Below are positions 34,546-46,002 of a DNA stretch of 64,000 nt, piece by piece (position 1 is the first letter of the stretch; each line of letters starts with the position of its first letter). The position numbers and the translations under genes are program-made. A model generated the notes under the pieces. That model had not been told where the DNA came from, did not search any database, and saw only the letters and a list, made by a program, of their open reading frames with translations. The stretch is taken from the NCBI GenBank assembly GCA_013400115.1, contig VXBP01007529.1:1-64000 (forward strand). The letters run 5' to 3'. This DNA is from Rhinopomastus cyanomelas (lineage: Eukaryota > Chordata > Aves > Bucerotiformes > Rhinopomastidae).

Positions 34546-35029
34546 ATTGGAAGGGACTTCAAAAGATCTTCTAGTCCAATCCCCCTGCCACAGCAGGATC
34601 ACCTAGATCCAATCGCACAGGAACATGGCCAGGTAGATTTTGAACATATCCAGAGAAGGAGACTCCACAACCTCCCTGGGCAGCCCCTTCCAGGGCTCTT
34701 TCACCCTCACCATGAAGAAGTTCTTTCTCATATTGATGTGGAACCTCCTGTATTCCAGCTCACACCCATTGCCCCTTGTCCTAGCACTAGATGCCTCTGA
34801 GCAGAGCCTGGCTCCATCCTCCTGACACCCACCCTTCCCATATTTATCAACATCAATGAGGTCACCCCTCAGTCTCCTTTTCTCCCAGCTCCCTCAGCCT
34901 TTCATCATCAGGGAGATGTTCCACTCCCTCCACCATCTTTATGGCTCTTCACTGGTCTCTCTCCAGCAGTTCTGTGTCCTTCTGGAACGGAGGGGCCCAG
35001 AACTGGACAAAATATTCCAGAAACTCCAT
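34542..35029 (-). repeat. CR1 3' end, about 490 bp (subfamily A)
   Basis: Reverse copy from TAGGGATTGGAAGGGACTTC to GGACAAAATATTCCAG, with all internal blocks. Confidence 0.9.
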
Positions 35030-35504
35030 ACGTGATCACAGGCTTTGCTAAGCTGAACACTGGATCTACATGCTTGGTGGCACTGCAGCCTAAAAGAGAA
35101 ATGTGCTTTCTACATGCATTTAATAAAATTGTCTGATTTTTTCCAGAGCAGAAGTGGTTAACTGGAAAAACACAGTCTAGCATCGCAGGCTTTCTATTGG
35201 CAAGTTGCTGTAATGACCCCCAACTTTCAAAAAATTTGTCAGACATAAAAGCAGCACTAATCTGATTAGTAACTGCAATTGAGTAAATCTACTGTAAAAA
35301 TGGACCATGCCCTGTTTTGAACATGATAGCACTTCGGTCCTAGGGGAACTGCCACTGTGAGACATAAAAGTCTCTTTGATGGATTATTTATTTCAGGAGT
35401 TACTAAAAAGAAAAATACACTATTGTTTGTTTTTAAAATGACTTGTAAAGTTTTATTAGCCAAGGAGCCAAAACAGTCAAGAAAAGACCTGTGCTGCGCA
35501 GTGA

Positions 35505-36037
35505 GAGATGAACTCTGCCCTGGTGAGACCACAGCTGGAATCTTGTGTCCAGCTTTGGGCCCCTCAGTTCAGGAAGGACACAGAGCTGCTGGAGAGAGTC
35601 CAGTGCAGAGTCACAGAGATGATGAAGTGGAACACCTACCTTATGAGGGAAGGCTGAGGGAGCTGGGTCTCTTGAGCTTAGAGAAAAGGAGACTGAGGGA
35701 TGACCTCATCGATGTTGATAAATATGGAAAGGGTGGGTGTCGGGAGGATGGAGCCAGGCTCTGCTCAGTGTTGTCTGATGATAGAACAGGAGGCAATGGG
35801 TGTGAGCTGGAACACAGGAGGTTCCACATCAATATGAGAAGGAACTTCTTCCCAGTGAAGGTGACAGAGCACTGGAAGGGGCTGCCCAGGGAGGTTGTAG
35901 ATTCTTTTTATCTGGAGACGTTACAACCCGCCTGGCCATGTTCCTGTGCAGCGGGATCTAGGTGATCGTGCTGTGGCGGGGGCACTGGACTGGATGATCT
36001 TTCGAGATCCCTTCCCATCCTAACGCTCTGTGATGCT
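35505..36037 (+). repeat. CR1 3' end, about 530 bp (subfamily A)
   Basis: Forward copy from AGATGAACTCTGCCCTGGTG to CCTAACGCTCTGTGATG. The 202-codon open frame across it is CR1-derived and not a host gene. Confidence 0.9.
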
Positions 36038-36260
36038 TTAGGGCCGAGTTGCCCCCCTCCTGTCCTGTGCCGCCGGGCGGGGAGCAGGCCGGGAAGAGCC
36101 GGCAGGTGGCGCTGCCCCACCGCGCACGGGCTGCGCTCTGCGGGTCCGCGCTGCTCCCGGCCTGGGACCCGCTGGGCTTTGCCCACGGAGCGGTTATTGC
36201 GGCCGGTTTCCGTGTGCACCTCCCTCCGCGCAGAGCTGGGCTTTGGGCTGATTCTTTTGT
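36038..36260. promoter_or_regulatory. isolated GC-rich, CpG-containing patch
   Basis: A 220-base GC-rich island in otherwise AT-rich intergenic DNA, directly after a CR1. It carries a CTCF-type motif but no recognisable exon. It could be a small regulatory island or part of an unrecognised promoter. Confidence 0.4.
36099..36113 (+). promoter_or_regulatory. CTCF-type binding motif
   Basis: CCGGCAGGTGGCGCT fits the CTCF core CCRSYAGRKGGCGSY at every position. It lies within the isolated GC-rich patch between LACTB2 and the right end of the window. Motif match only; occupancy is unknown. Confidence 0.45.
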
Positions 36261-37746
36261 GAGCTTTTTTTTAAAGAAAGTGAGTTAGTTGCTCCAGCAA
36301 CTAACACATGTGGTCACACATTCCGATCTATCAGAACAGCTGCAGCAGATGCTGGAGAAGCCGGCGAGCTCCCAGCTCCTTACTGCCGGTGTATTGATGA
36401 GTGAAAACAAAGCAGCTCATCTTGCTGTCTGAAATGCTTTGGTCTTCGGAGCAAACAGCATTACGCTGTTTCATGAGATCGTAGACAACTGAGCAGTGTT
36501 TGTTCAAACCCTTGGGGTGTGTTTGCTGGTCAAGCCTTAAAAGACTTGTGTTTAGGTTCAAGTGTGAGCAACCACAGAACTGGAGAACAACATAAGAAGT
36601 GATTTTCAGACAATTTGTACAATAGCAGCAGTTGATGTTAACTTTTAAAAAAGCCTCCCTGCATTAGATTTGTGCAGCGAATCTCCTGCACTTTCTGAAG
36701 TCAAAGAGCAAGCAGTTTCTTATCTTTCAAGTTGCCTCTGCAAGTACAGAAAAGCTTTCTGCAAACTGCCCCATGTTATTGAGCTCCCAGCAAGCTCTTG
36801 AATGATGACAACAATAGGTCAAAGACAGTAGCTAAAACTGTAAGAAATAGGGTCTCATCTTATTTCCCTTCTAAAACAGAATAAATTGCTGAATTGCTCG
36901 ATGCTTCAGGGTGAAGAGCTTAAGATTTTCAGGGTGGATTTGCTTGAGCTGACAGTCTTTGAAGAGCATGACCTGTAACTTGTGTGCTCCTGTTCCACTG
37001 CCAGCCCAACCCCATAACTCACCCCAAGAGAGAGGAACAGCCTCACCTATAAAATTATGTCCTGTCCTCATTGCCAAGCTCAGGATTAATCTCCTTGAAA
37101 ATGCTACCCAAGGTCTGAAGGTATCACATGGCCGCTTGGAACAGCAGTGGTGATGTTTGTGGAACCATTCACTGTCTCAGGGCTAATCTCCAGGATAATT
37201 TAGATTAACCTTTTAGATCTCTGGAAACCCCATTCCCCATGATGGACTATCCTTCTTAGGTTTAACCCAAACTGACATCACGATGTTATATCAAAAGCTT
37301 TAAACAGATAAGTATCTAGGTAACCCTTCAACCTTTCTCAATTAGACTCTACTTCTTGCTTTAAAATCTTTTCACTCCTTTATGAAAACACCGTATCTAC
37401 TGTGAATAATGCTAAACAGAGAAAACAGGACATCTTGACATCTTGTGTTTACTTTGTCACAAGACAGATCGCTGTGGCAATTAGGTGGGATGGTATCAAA
37501 GGACTCCCTCTCCTCAGGTTTTGAAACTGATCGTCTTATGGCAGGAAGGCAGTGGGGTTTTTTACCTTAGCAAAGCTATCTCAGGGGCAGGCTCTGGTTT
37601 CTGGCATGGTAAGCCAAATTATCATCTATTAATAAAAGTATTTAAGGTCATCATTACACCTTTGATGGAGTAAATGGCCAGAGACCGCTAGCGGCGCAGA
37701 GAAATGTGATCTAAAAGCATAATGCCAGCCGGAAGCGGGAGTAAAA
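36261..37746. other. 1.5 kb of single-copy intergenic DNA
   Basis: No CR1, no coding exon and no RNA gene recognised. Composition is ordinary. Confidence 0.4.
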
Positions 37747-37747
37747 G

Positions 37748-37860
37748 GAATCACAGAGCATTAGGGATTGGAAGGGACCTTGAACAATCATCCAGTCCAA
37801 TCCCCCCACCACAGCAGGATCACCTAGATCCAGTAGCACAGGAACATACCCAGGTGGGTT
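37748..37860 (-). repeat. CR1 tail fragment (subfamily A)
   Basis: Reverse tail from GGAATCACAGAGCATTAGGG to CATACCCAGGTGGG. A further ATCCAGGCAGGTTT motif just after it hints at a local duplication. Confidence 0.85.
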
Positions 37861-38400
37861 TAACATATCCAGGCAGGTTTAACAAATTGTGCCAGGTAGC
37901 CTTTTTTCCCCCTCCTGGAAAAGATGCTCTGCTGCAGGGAGAAGTGTGCTTATGTTTCAGGGACTTTTGCATAAAAGCCAGAGTCATTCCATGATGAAAA
38001 TACTGCTGAGGTAGCTGCCAGCCATTGTGCTGACCAGCCCAGCCCAAGGCATGGCAGAAGGAACTGCAGTGAAGGCAGCCACCAAGGTCTCAGACTGTGA
38101 TAATCCTGAGGGTCTGGGGCCAGGAAAGCCTCTTCTTACCTATAAACTTACTCCTAATGACTCATCTGACCTGACCTGCACAGCCTCAGCCTTCTTACTT
38201 GCTCCTGAGTACTCACCACCAAAAGTCTTGGGACAAAGAAGCCAGGGCCAATTCATCCAGCTGCTTTCTGTTATGTGTGTGGAAAATGACAGATTAAATA
38301 ACATTCCTTGAGGGGGAAGAAGATGACTTGGTAGGGTGTAATCATCTTTTTAGACAGTAAAAGATGTGAACCTGTCCCTTTCTTGTGCTTGTTTTAGACC

Positions 38401-38475
38401 AGAATATAGAACCACTATAGAAAAGTATACAGAATATAGAACCACTATAGACCACTATAGAAAAGATGAAATCTC
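38401..38475. repeat. 30-bp tandem repeat, about 2.5 units
   Basis: AGAATATAGAACCACTATAG occurs at 38401 and 38431, each followed by a variant of ACCACTATAG or AAAAG, giving an imperfect minisatellite. Confidence 0.85.
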
Positions 38476-38762
38476 TGTGAAAACAAATGTTATCTGACTC
38501 CTTGTTACTGTTCAAGCTGCTCCTGCTCTCCCTGGGTCATGGCAGTTAAGTTTTCACATTTGAGGTAACTCTGAACAGGTTGAAGACCAGTTATATCTCC
38601 AGTGCAGGAGTCATAAACTTTTTGTCTGTGCCACATCAGTCCCAAGGAACACTGATCTGTGGTACATTTCACCTAGAAATCCTCCAAGTGGTAAAATTTT
38701 CCTGTGATGTTCTCCTCAGACACGTGTGCTGCGTCTCGCACCGTAAGACCTGGGCTATGGTG

Positions 38763-39060
38763 ATCATAGAATCAAAGTCATTCAGGTTGGAAAACACCCT
38801 TGGGTTCATCAAGTCTACCCATCAACCCTACTCAGCCTCCTCTTCCTCAAACTAAACAGCCCCAACTCTCTCCATCTCTCCTCATCAGATTGATTCTCCA
38901 GGCCCTTCCCCAGCTTTGTTGCCCTCCTCTGCACTCACTCCGGCACCTCAATGTCTCCCTTGGACTGAGGTGCCCAAAACTGGCCCCAGTACTCAAGGTG
39001 CGGCCTCACCAGTGCTGAGTGACAACCACCTCCTTACTCCTGCTGGACACACAGATTCTA
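38763..39060 (-). repeat. CR1 3' region (subfamily B) with internal deletion
   Basis: Reverse B-type copy. The tail (38763-38830) jumps directly into the internal CAGCCTCCTCTTCCTCAAAC block, skipping about 250 bases present in fuller copies such as 55993-56412. Confidence 0.85.
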
Positions 39061-39663
39061 ATCCAGGCCAGGATGCCATTGGCCGTCTTGGCCACCTGGG
39101 CACATTGCTGGCTCATGTTCAGCCACCCGTCAATTAGGACGCAGCACTCAAGGTGCTGAGCTCTCTTTGCATGGGGTGAGATGCAAAGAGGAGCTCACAT
39201 CAGCTGCAGTCAGGGGGTTCATTTACCTTCTACCATTAACAGCTCCGAGTAAATGAAAAACCCCTTTGCAAACCCCATGCAGGTCCCACCACCCATGTGC
39301 TTTGAGTACTCAACATGAAAGGCTCTAACTCTCCAAACTAAAGCATTTCACCACAACTGATTAATCTTTTGGAAAAACTTTTAGAGTGTTTTATTCCCTG
39401 GGTGCTATTTTTCACATTTTGTCTCCTTATTAAAAGCTCCAGCCACCCAATCATCTCTCCAAAACAGTGACCGATGACTCATGTAACCGTTGACAGACTG
39501 TTTTGGAACAATTCAAAAAAGCTGAAGTGCATTAATCTATTCAGCTAACACATGAATAGAATACTGAGGCAGTTTGCAAGCCATTTCTTCGTAGACTCAA
39601 GGGCTGCCTTCCCACAAACATCATTTAAACCATGATTTAACCAGCTTCTTCCACAGTAATTCA

Positions 39664-40182
39664 TCCTGTACTCAGCACTGGTGAGGCTGCATCTTGAGTA
39701 CTGGGTCCAGTTTGAGGCACCTCATTCCAAAGGAGACATCGAGGTGCTGCAGTGAGGGCAGAGGAGGGCAGTGGTGAAGGGCCTGGAGAATCAGTCTGAT
39801 GAGGAGAGATGGAGAGAGTTGGGGCTGGTTAGTTTGAGGAAGAGGAGGCTGAGGGGAGACCTCATCACTCATCTGAAAGGGCATCGCAGAGATGTTGTCG
39901 CTTCTCACAGGTCATTAGTGACAGAAGCAGAGGGAAGGGCTTCAAGCTCCAACAGGGGAGGGTTAGATTGGACACGAGGAAAAAAGTCTTCATGGGAAGA
40001 GTGGCCAGGCACTGGACTGGGCTGGTCAGGGTGGTGGTTGAGTCCCCATCCCTGGGTGACTTTAAAAGATGCTTAGATGTAGTGTTGGGGGATCTGGTTT
40101 AGGGGTGAAGGTGTAGAGTAGGGTCGATGGTTGGACTTGATGACCCCAAATGTCTTCTCCAACCTGACCGATTCCATGTTTC
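39664..40182 (+). repeat. CR1 3' end, about 520 bp (subfamily B)
   Basis: Forward copy from TCCTGTACTCAGCACTGGTG to CCAACCTGACCGATTCCATG. Confidence 0.9.
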
Positions 40183-40189
40183 TCAAACT

Positions 40190-41243
40190 AAAATAAAACA
40201 AGCAGAACACACCAACCCTATCAAACACTGTAGAAATCTGCTATCTACAACCTGATGTAGCCTGGTAGAAGCAGAAACAGAAGTACTCACCCGGTAGCCT
40301 GCGTCCTGCTTTGCGGGGAGGTGATAAATGAGGTGCACGCACTGGTGTTAATGTTTTCTGTGGGAAAGGAAAGAGGTGGTTAATTTGTTGGCTGTCAGCG
40401 TTACGAGGAAAGCCGTGCCATTTCCTGAACACGACTTCCAAACTACCGGTAATACCTGTAAGGACACGTGCAGCACGCTTTGCTGGAGCTCAGCAGACAC
40501 ACCGCGAAGTTCTTAGCGCTGAGCTGTTCACCGGGTGGCGCGGACTGAAGCAGCAGCAGCTGCTCTATCTGCAGAAGCAATTAGATGGCAGCCTCACAGA
40601 CGAACTGGTTGCCGCGTGTGGCTCGGAGGCACGCGCTGCGTTCCCCTCACACCTGCCCGGAGTGGCGTCTGACAGACAGTAGTGAGCTATCAGCAGTTAC
40701 TGACGTTTGTCAGCGCTCTGCTTTTCCAGCAGGAAAGCAGAAATGACCAGCAATCAGGCCCAATTTAGTTCTCATGATGTCAGGGCTCTGCGGACTCGCT
40801 CACACGTCAAGAAGCACCCAGAAAAGGTTTACAGATGTGCAGAGAGCAGTCAGCTATGACAGTGATGTTGCCAACGCTGCACGTGGATTAACGAACGATT
40901 AAGATATCAAAAGCAATCACCAAAGCTTACTGACAGCCAGCTCAATTGTTTGCACCTGTTTCCCCAGCATCACACGTGAGTCTGGAATGGATTATCCTGC
41001 CTTGTGCTAGACCTTTCCACACCAGGATGCACTGCAGCAACATCTCTGCTGAAGAGCGGGCTGTTCGCTTTACCGTAAGGACCAGGGAAAAGGAGGAGAC
41101 AATTTGTTGCCTGTTTTCTCTTTGGTGAGAGGTTTCAGTTGCTTGATTGATTTAACAAGAAGTCATTGGTTTAAACAAGATGTTACTGCTTCTCCTGTGC
41201 AGAATTCAGGTATTAACTGAAAGCCGTGCAGTCCGACATCATC
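40190..41243. other. 1 kb of single-copy intergenic DNA
   Basis: No repeat or exon recognised. A small CpG-bearing segment lies at about 40,460-40,660, with CAGCAGCAGCAGCTGCTC near 40,550. Confidence 0.4.
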
Positions 41244-41244
41244 C

Positions 41245-41421
41245 TAGAATCACAGCATCATTCAGGTTGGAGAAGACCCTTGGGATCATCAAGTTCACCC
41301 CTCAACCAGATGCCCCAACACTACATCTAAGTGTCTTTCAAACTCATCCAGGGATGGGGACTCAACCACCACCCTGGGCAGCCCAGTCCAGGGCTTGACT
41401 GCTCTTTCTGTGAAGAGTGAT
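41245..41421 (-). repeat. CR1 3' fragment (subfamily B)
   Basis: Reverse copy from CTAGAATCACAGCATCATTC to TGACTGCTCTTTCTGTGAAG. Confidence 0.9.
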
Positions 41422-41596
41422 GTTTTCCTGATCACTGAGATCCAAAATCAGACCTGGGCTCGGTCTCTCACACATTGAAACTGCCTCTTCTGATTACTAT
41501 AGTACTTGTAAAGCAGCTCTGAATAATTCATCGTCAGATGCGTAGCACAGTGGAGTTTCTGATCAAACCCTTTTGATCAAGTTAACTCTGGTATCA

Positions 41597-42016
41597 GATG
41601 ATGGAGGGAGGAGAGCATCTCCCTGATGAGGAAAGGCTGAGGGAGCTGGGGCTCTTGAGCTTGGAGAAGAGGAGACTGAGGGGTGACCTCATTAATGTTG
41701 ATAAATATGTGAAGGGTGGGTGTCAGGAGGATGGAGCCAGGCTCTGCTCAGGGGCAGCTGATGACAGGAAAAGGGGCAGTGGGACCTGGAACACAGGAGT
41801 TTCTACATGAATCTGGGAAGGAACTTCTTCATGGTGAGGGTGCCAGAGCCCTGGAAGGGGCTGCCCAGCGGGGTTGTGGAGCCTCCTTCTCTGGAGACAT
41901 TTAAAACCTTCCTGGATGTGTTCTTGTGCAGCTGGATCTAGGTGATCCTGCTGCGGCAGGGGGACTGGACTGGATGATCTTTCAAGGTCTTCTCCAATCC
42001 CTAATGTTCTGTGATT
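41597..42016 (+). repeat. CR1 3' end (subfamily A)
   Basis: Forward copy from GATGATGGAGGGAGGAGAGC to TAATGTTCTGTGATTC. Confidence 0.9.
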
Positions 42017-42017
42017 C

Positions 42018-43283
42018 TTGCTTTAACTCTCTTTGTGAGATCAAAGAAAACTCTATGAAAAATTCCTGTGCAGAAGAACAAAAGAGGAAAATAAAGAAAC
42101 AAGAATTTACCAGCATAAAATGCCTTCTGGACTGACAAATATTTTATCCTCACTCAAGAGAGAAAAAGAGAGAGAGAGAAAGCACGCACACACACAGAGA
42201 GCTACCACTCAGATACAGGCACTGGCACATCAACAGGAACTTAAGAACAATGAAATATCAAGGAAAACACCTTTAGAGTGTTGATTTTCCTTTCTCAAAC
42301 AACACAACCGCCAATGAACAGACCAAACCATGACACATGCAGTCAAGACAGAAGTTGCCTTAGCTCTAAACATGCCGGCAGCGTCAAAACCAAAGCTCGC
42401 CATCTGCCAAGACAGTCCAATGTCTTTTCTTGCTTCCTTTGGACATAGTTCTGTAATTGCTTGTCTTCAGGTACAAAGATGGTTGCAGGAAGTCATTAAT
42501 CTTTCACGAGACTATTCTCCCATTTCTTAATTAAGAACAATAAAAGCTCGGAAAGATGAGCATTTTCATGTCGCTGTCTACTTCAAGGGAGAGGAAGTTT
42601 TAATGGAAGATAAATCTGATCAAATGATAACAGGAGATAATGAAATAACTGTGTCAAAGGGAGTAGTGTGACGGAGCAAAAGAAAAAGCCCTTGAACTTA
42701 GCTTTTTTGTTTCTGCTCGAGACCAGATGGGCTTTGCAAATCTCGTGGAATATTGCAGCTGAAAGAGGTGTGATTGGTCCTGGTCCAGGATCTTACATTC
42801 TCTTCTTCCTCCCCCCACTTCCCTGCCTCCTCCTCCTCCTCTTCAGGATACAGAGGACAAACCCACTTCTTGTTTGCATACCGAGGCCAGTGTTGTTGAA
42901 CTGAAGGTAGACGTCCATCAGCCAGCTGTTTAGACAAACACCACCTGTTTCTACAGAGCAGGGGAAGAAGCCAAGGCACATCAAACCTGGTCACTGTGCG
43001 GATGCTGGTGTAGCTGCTTAGACCCCAGAGCAACGAGCCTTGCACAAACAAGTGTGTGCAGTGGCTTAGTTCAGTTCTGGCTTCGTGAGGCACTTCCAGA
43101 CAACCAGGGAAAATAATTCAACAGCTGCTCGTGTGCAGAATGATAAGCATCACTCAGGAGGAGCCGGGGAGACTCCACAAAGGACACACAGCTTTACAGG
43201 TGCTTTCCAAACCAAAGGCCGTGTTGAAGAGAGGCTTAGTGCTGATTGCTTTAGAGATTTAACACATTTTAGAAGAAATTCTT
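42018..43283. other. single-copy intergenic DNA, possible conserved element
   Basis: No exon or transposon recognised. The AT-rich part at about 42,480-42,680 has TTAATTAAG, ATCTGATCAAATGATAAC and similar homeobox/SOX-like motifs, and looks like typical developmental regulatory DNA. This is an impression, not a test. A simple purine repeat starts at 42,157. Confidence 0.35.
42157..42200. repeat. (AG)n/(AC)n microsatellite
   Basis: A run of GAGAGA units followed by CACACACACA. Confidence 0.9.
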
Positions 43284-43440
43284 GGGTCTGAGAGTGCAGG
43301 GATGCCTGGGACAGGCTGCTCAGAGAGGTGGTGGAGGAGCCATCCAAAGGCAGGCTGGATGGGGCTCTGGGCAGTCTGTTCTGGTTACAGATGTCCCTGC
43401 TTGTTATAGGGGGGGTTGGACTAGATGACATTTGGTGGTT
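43284..43440 (+). repeat. older CR1 3' fragment
   Basis: Forward fragment with GGATGGGGCTCTGGGCAGTC and GGGGTTGGACTAGATGACAT, matching an older CR1 type distinct from subfamilies A and B. Confidence 0.75.
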
Positions 43441-43598
43441 CTTCTCCCCCTCTGCTCTGCCCTGCTGAGACTGCATCTGGAATGTTGTGTCCCAGTCTGG
43501 GCCTCTCGGTTCCAGAAAGACACAAAACTGCTGAAGAGAGTTCAACACAGAGCCATGAAGATGAAGGGAGGGGAGCATCTCCCTGCTGAGGAGAGGCT
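43441..43598 (+). repeat. CR1 fragment (subfamily A) cut by N gap
   Basis: Forward segment from CCCCCTCTGCTCTGCCCTGC to CTGCTGAGGAGAGGCT, where it ends at the N at 43599. The remainder of the 3' end is missing. Confidence 0.85.
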
Positions 43599-43599
43599 N

Positions 43600-44359
43600 A
43601 CGGCACACTGCAGCCAGTAGCCCTGACTGACAAACACTGAGCCTTGACTGCCCACATGTAGCTCTTAAAACAATGGCTTTTAACTTTCTGACCTAACATT
43701 TAATGTCTTAATCCTGATTTTATGCTGATTCTAAGATTCTTTGTATTATTAAATCAACCCAGGTTAATTCTGAATCGCGTGTCTCCCACCCACTATCAAT
43801 AGGTCCTCTGTTTTGTTCCCCAGAGCTGGCCACCCACTTCCATGAGAATCTGCAGTGAATTAGAAAATCTGTCATTGCTGGGAGAGCCGGACTGCGAGGA
43901 TGTGGCCTGTCATTTCTCCTGCACAATGCACATCCTTTGTCTGCTATCTCTTGAACTAACCTGACATGGCTTAGCCTCCCGGTCAATGGCATCTTTATTC
44001 TCTCCCAAGGAATGTTTCGTTCACCAGCTTTATTAAGAAATCTCTGGACAATGTTTAGTGCTTCCGCAATCATCCAAGTTTCTATTAAAGAGCTATTTGG
44101 GTAATTAATAGCACATTTGTTCTCAGCCTCCTCCCAATTTGTCCATTAGCAGAATAAAAGCCCAGGACAAAGGGTAATGTGGTTCAGTTGTATTTTACAA
44201 GAATTCTTCAGGAAGTTGGAAACACATGATGGTTTTCCAGAGATACATATGTTTATGAGCACTCTGTGAGAGCAGCAAACAGCATGAGCCAGGAGCATTC
44301 AATCAGGCTTCTCCCTTGTTGATAGGACATTGACTCCTGGCCATGCACTGCCTGGCATT
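43600..44359. other. single-copy intergenic DNA, candidate conserved element
   Basis: About 760 bases with no CR1 or exon. The block at about 43,690-44,160 is AT-rich, balanced in composition and rich in short homeodomain-like motifs (TAATTAAT). I rank it as a candidate distal enhancer, from appearance only. Confidence 0.35.
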
Positions 44360-44360
44360 G

Positions 44361-44605
44361 ACAGAATCACAGAACAGGAGGGATTGGAAGGGACCTCCAA
44401 AGATCATCCCGTCCAATCCCCCTGCCACAGCAGGATCACAGAATCCCAGAACAGGAGGGATTGGAAGGGACCTCGAAAGATCATCCCGTCCAATCCCCCT
44501 GCCACAGCAGGATCACAGAATCCCAGAACAGGAGGGATTGGAAGGGACCTCGAAAGATCATCCAGTCCAATCCCCCTGCCACAGCAGGATCATCTAGATG
44601 AAGTC
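44361..44605 (-). repeat. CR1 tail amplified as a 77-bp x 3 tandem array
   Basis: Three direct units of exactly 77 bases start at 44361, 44438 and 44515 (each ACAGAATC...CAGAACAGGAGGG) and end with the shared GCAGGATC at 44591. Unit 1 differs from the others by two bases. The last unit continues into normal CR1 sequence (ATCTAGATGAAGTCAC) to about 44605. Confidence 0.93.
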
Positions 44606-45187
44606 ACATTGACTCTCTCCATCCTGAGCTGAGCTCAGTTTGTGAATGGGCTCCCTCATCTGAACCAAAATACAGCTTAAAAACCAGAACAACTTACTTT
44701 TATACTCCTCCACCTGATATCTGAAGACTTTTTTGAGGTTTTGTTTTAATATCTCATCCTGAAAGCAGAATTACAGCCTCAGGCTGCACTCTGTTTAATT
44801 CTTTCCCTTTCATTTACTCTCTTTCTTCTCCCTTGAAAGCACCTGAAGAGGAATCACTTTAAGATTTCTGAAGTTTGTTGTTAGCATCAAGAAATGCTCT
44901 ACTTGAAGTGGGAATCTTTGTCCTTTAATTCTTTTTCAAACTCCACTCAGGCAGCTCTTTCCTATCTGTTTTGTGCCTCATTGCACAGAGAAAAGCTTTC
45001 TGCTTAGAGAAAAGAGTCTGCATCTGTTAAACTACTGTGACATGAACTATAGCTGAACAGCTGCACTTCAGCAGCAGGGAACTCTCTTGTGCCACAGACA
45101 GCTAGAACTAATCCTAGCACAACAAGGTGTGGGGCTTACGCTGATGTAAACTCAGTGACAAGCTCAACAGGACTGGCTCTCTAGCTT
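44606..45187. other. single-copy intergenic DNA
   Basis: About 580 bases with no gene or repeat recognised. Confidence 0.4.
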
Positions 45188-45502
45188 GGCTGGGCAGCCC
45201 CTTCCAGGGCTCTGTCACCCTCAATGGGAAGAAGTTCCTCCTCATATTGATGTGGAACCCCCTGTGTTCCAGCTCACACCCACTGCCCCTTGTCCTGTCA
45301 CTAGATGCCACTGAGCAGAGCCTGGCTCCATCCTCCTGACACCCACCCTTCACATATTTATCAGCATTAATGAGGTCACCCCTCAGTCTCCTTTTCTCCC
45401 AGCTCAAGAGCCCCAGCTCCCTCAGCCTTTCCTCAGCAGGGAGATGCTCCCCTCCTTTCACCATCTCTGTGGCTCTGCGCTGGACTCTCTCAAACAGCTC
45501 CC
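45188..45502 (-). repeat. CR1 3' region (subfamily A), tail missing
   Basis: Reverse copy from GGCTGGGCAGCCCCTTCCAG to GCTCTGCGCTGGACTCTCTC. It lacks the usual 3' tail. Confidence 0.9.
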
Positions 45503-46002
45503 TATGTCTTGTTTAGTATGATCCTGTTTACAAAACATTTTCCATTGAAAAATGGAAACAGTCTCCAGTTTTCTGTTGACCTCCCTCTACTCTGGGCTGC
45601 ACCTCATAGAAAGCTTTTTCCCCACTGTTTTGGAGAATGCTGGGACTGCAGCCTGGATTTCAGCCAAAGCAAAGGAAGTGCAGAGCTCAGGAGCCCCCCC
45701 AACCCCACACACACAGAGGGTTTTCAGTTTACTTTGCACTCTAAAGCTTCCCCCACCACTTGTGTGAGAGAGCTCTGTCTACAGCAGAGTAAATATTTGT
45801 TGACACTTCCCAGCCTCAAGTGCCTGCAAGAACACTGCATTCATAAAGCAATTGCTCTGCAAACATTCAGAGGATTTAAGGTCTTTGTGCAGCACCCATG
45901 TTTAAATTTTGTTTTCATTCTGTAGGCCTAATGGCTTAAGAATTGCTCTTGGTAAAGGTCACCAAAGCTCTTCAAATTTTTAATTCCTAGAGTTAATTCT
46001 TG

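Noticed and set aside
35357..35965. 202-codon open frame
   Set aside because: It is a translation of a CR1 3' end (the same peptide pieces recur at many CR1 copies), so it is not a host gene.
37680..37700. GACCGCTAGCGGCGCAGAG as a second CTCF-like site
   Set aside because: It misses key positions of the CTCF core (no GRKGG block), so it is weaker than the 36099 site.
44361..44591. Regular direct repeats that could suggest a CRISPR array
   Set aside because: The units are contiguous 77-base copies of a CR1 tail with no spacers, in vertebrate DNA.
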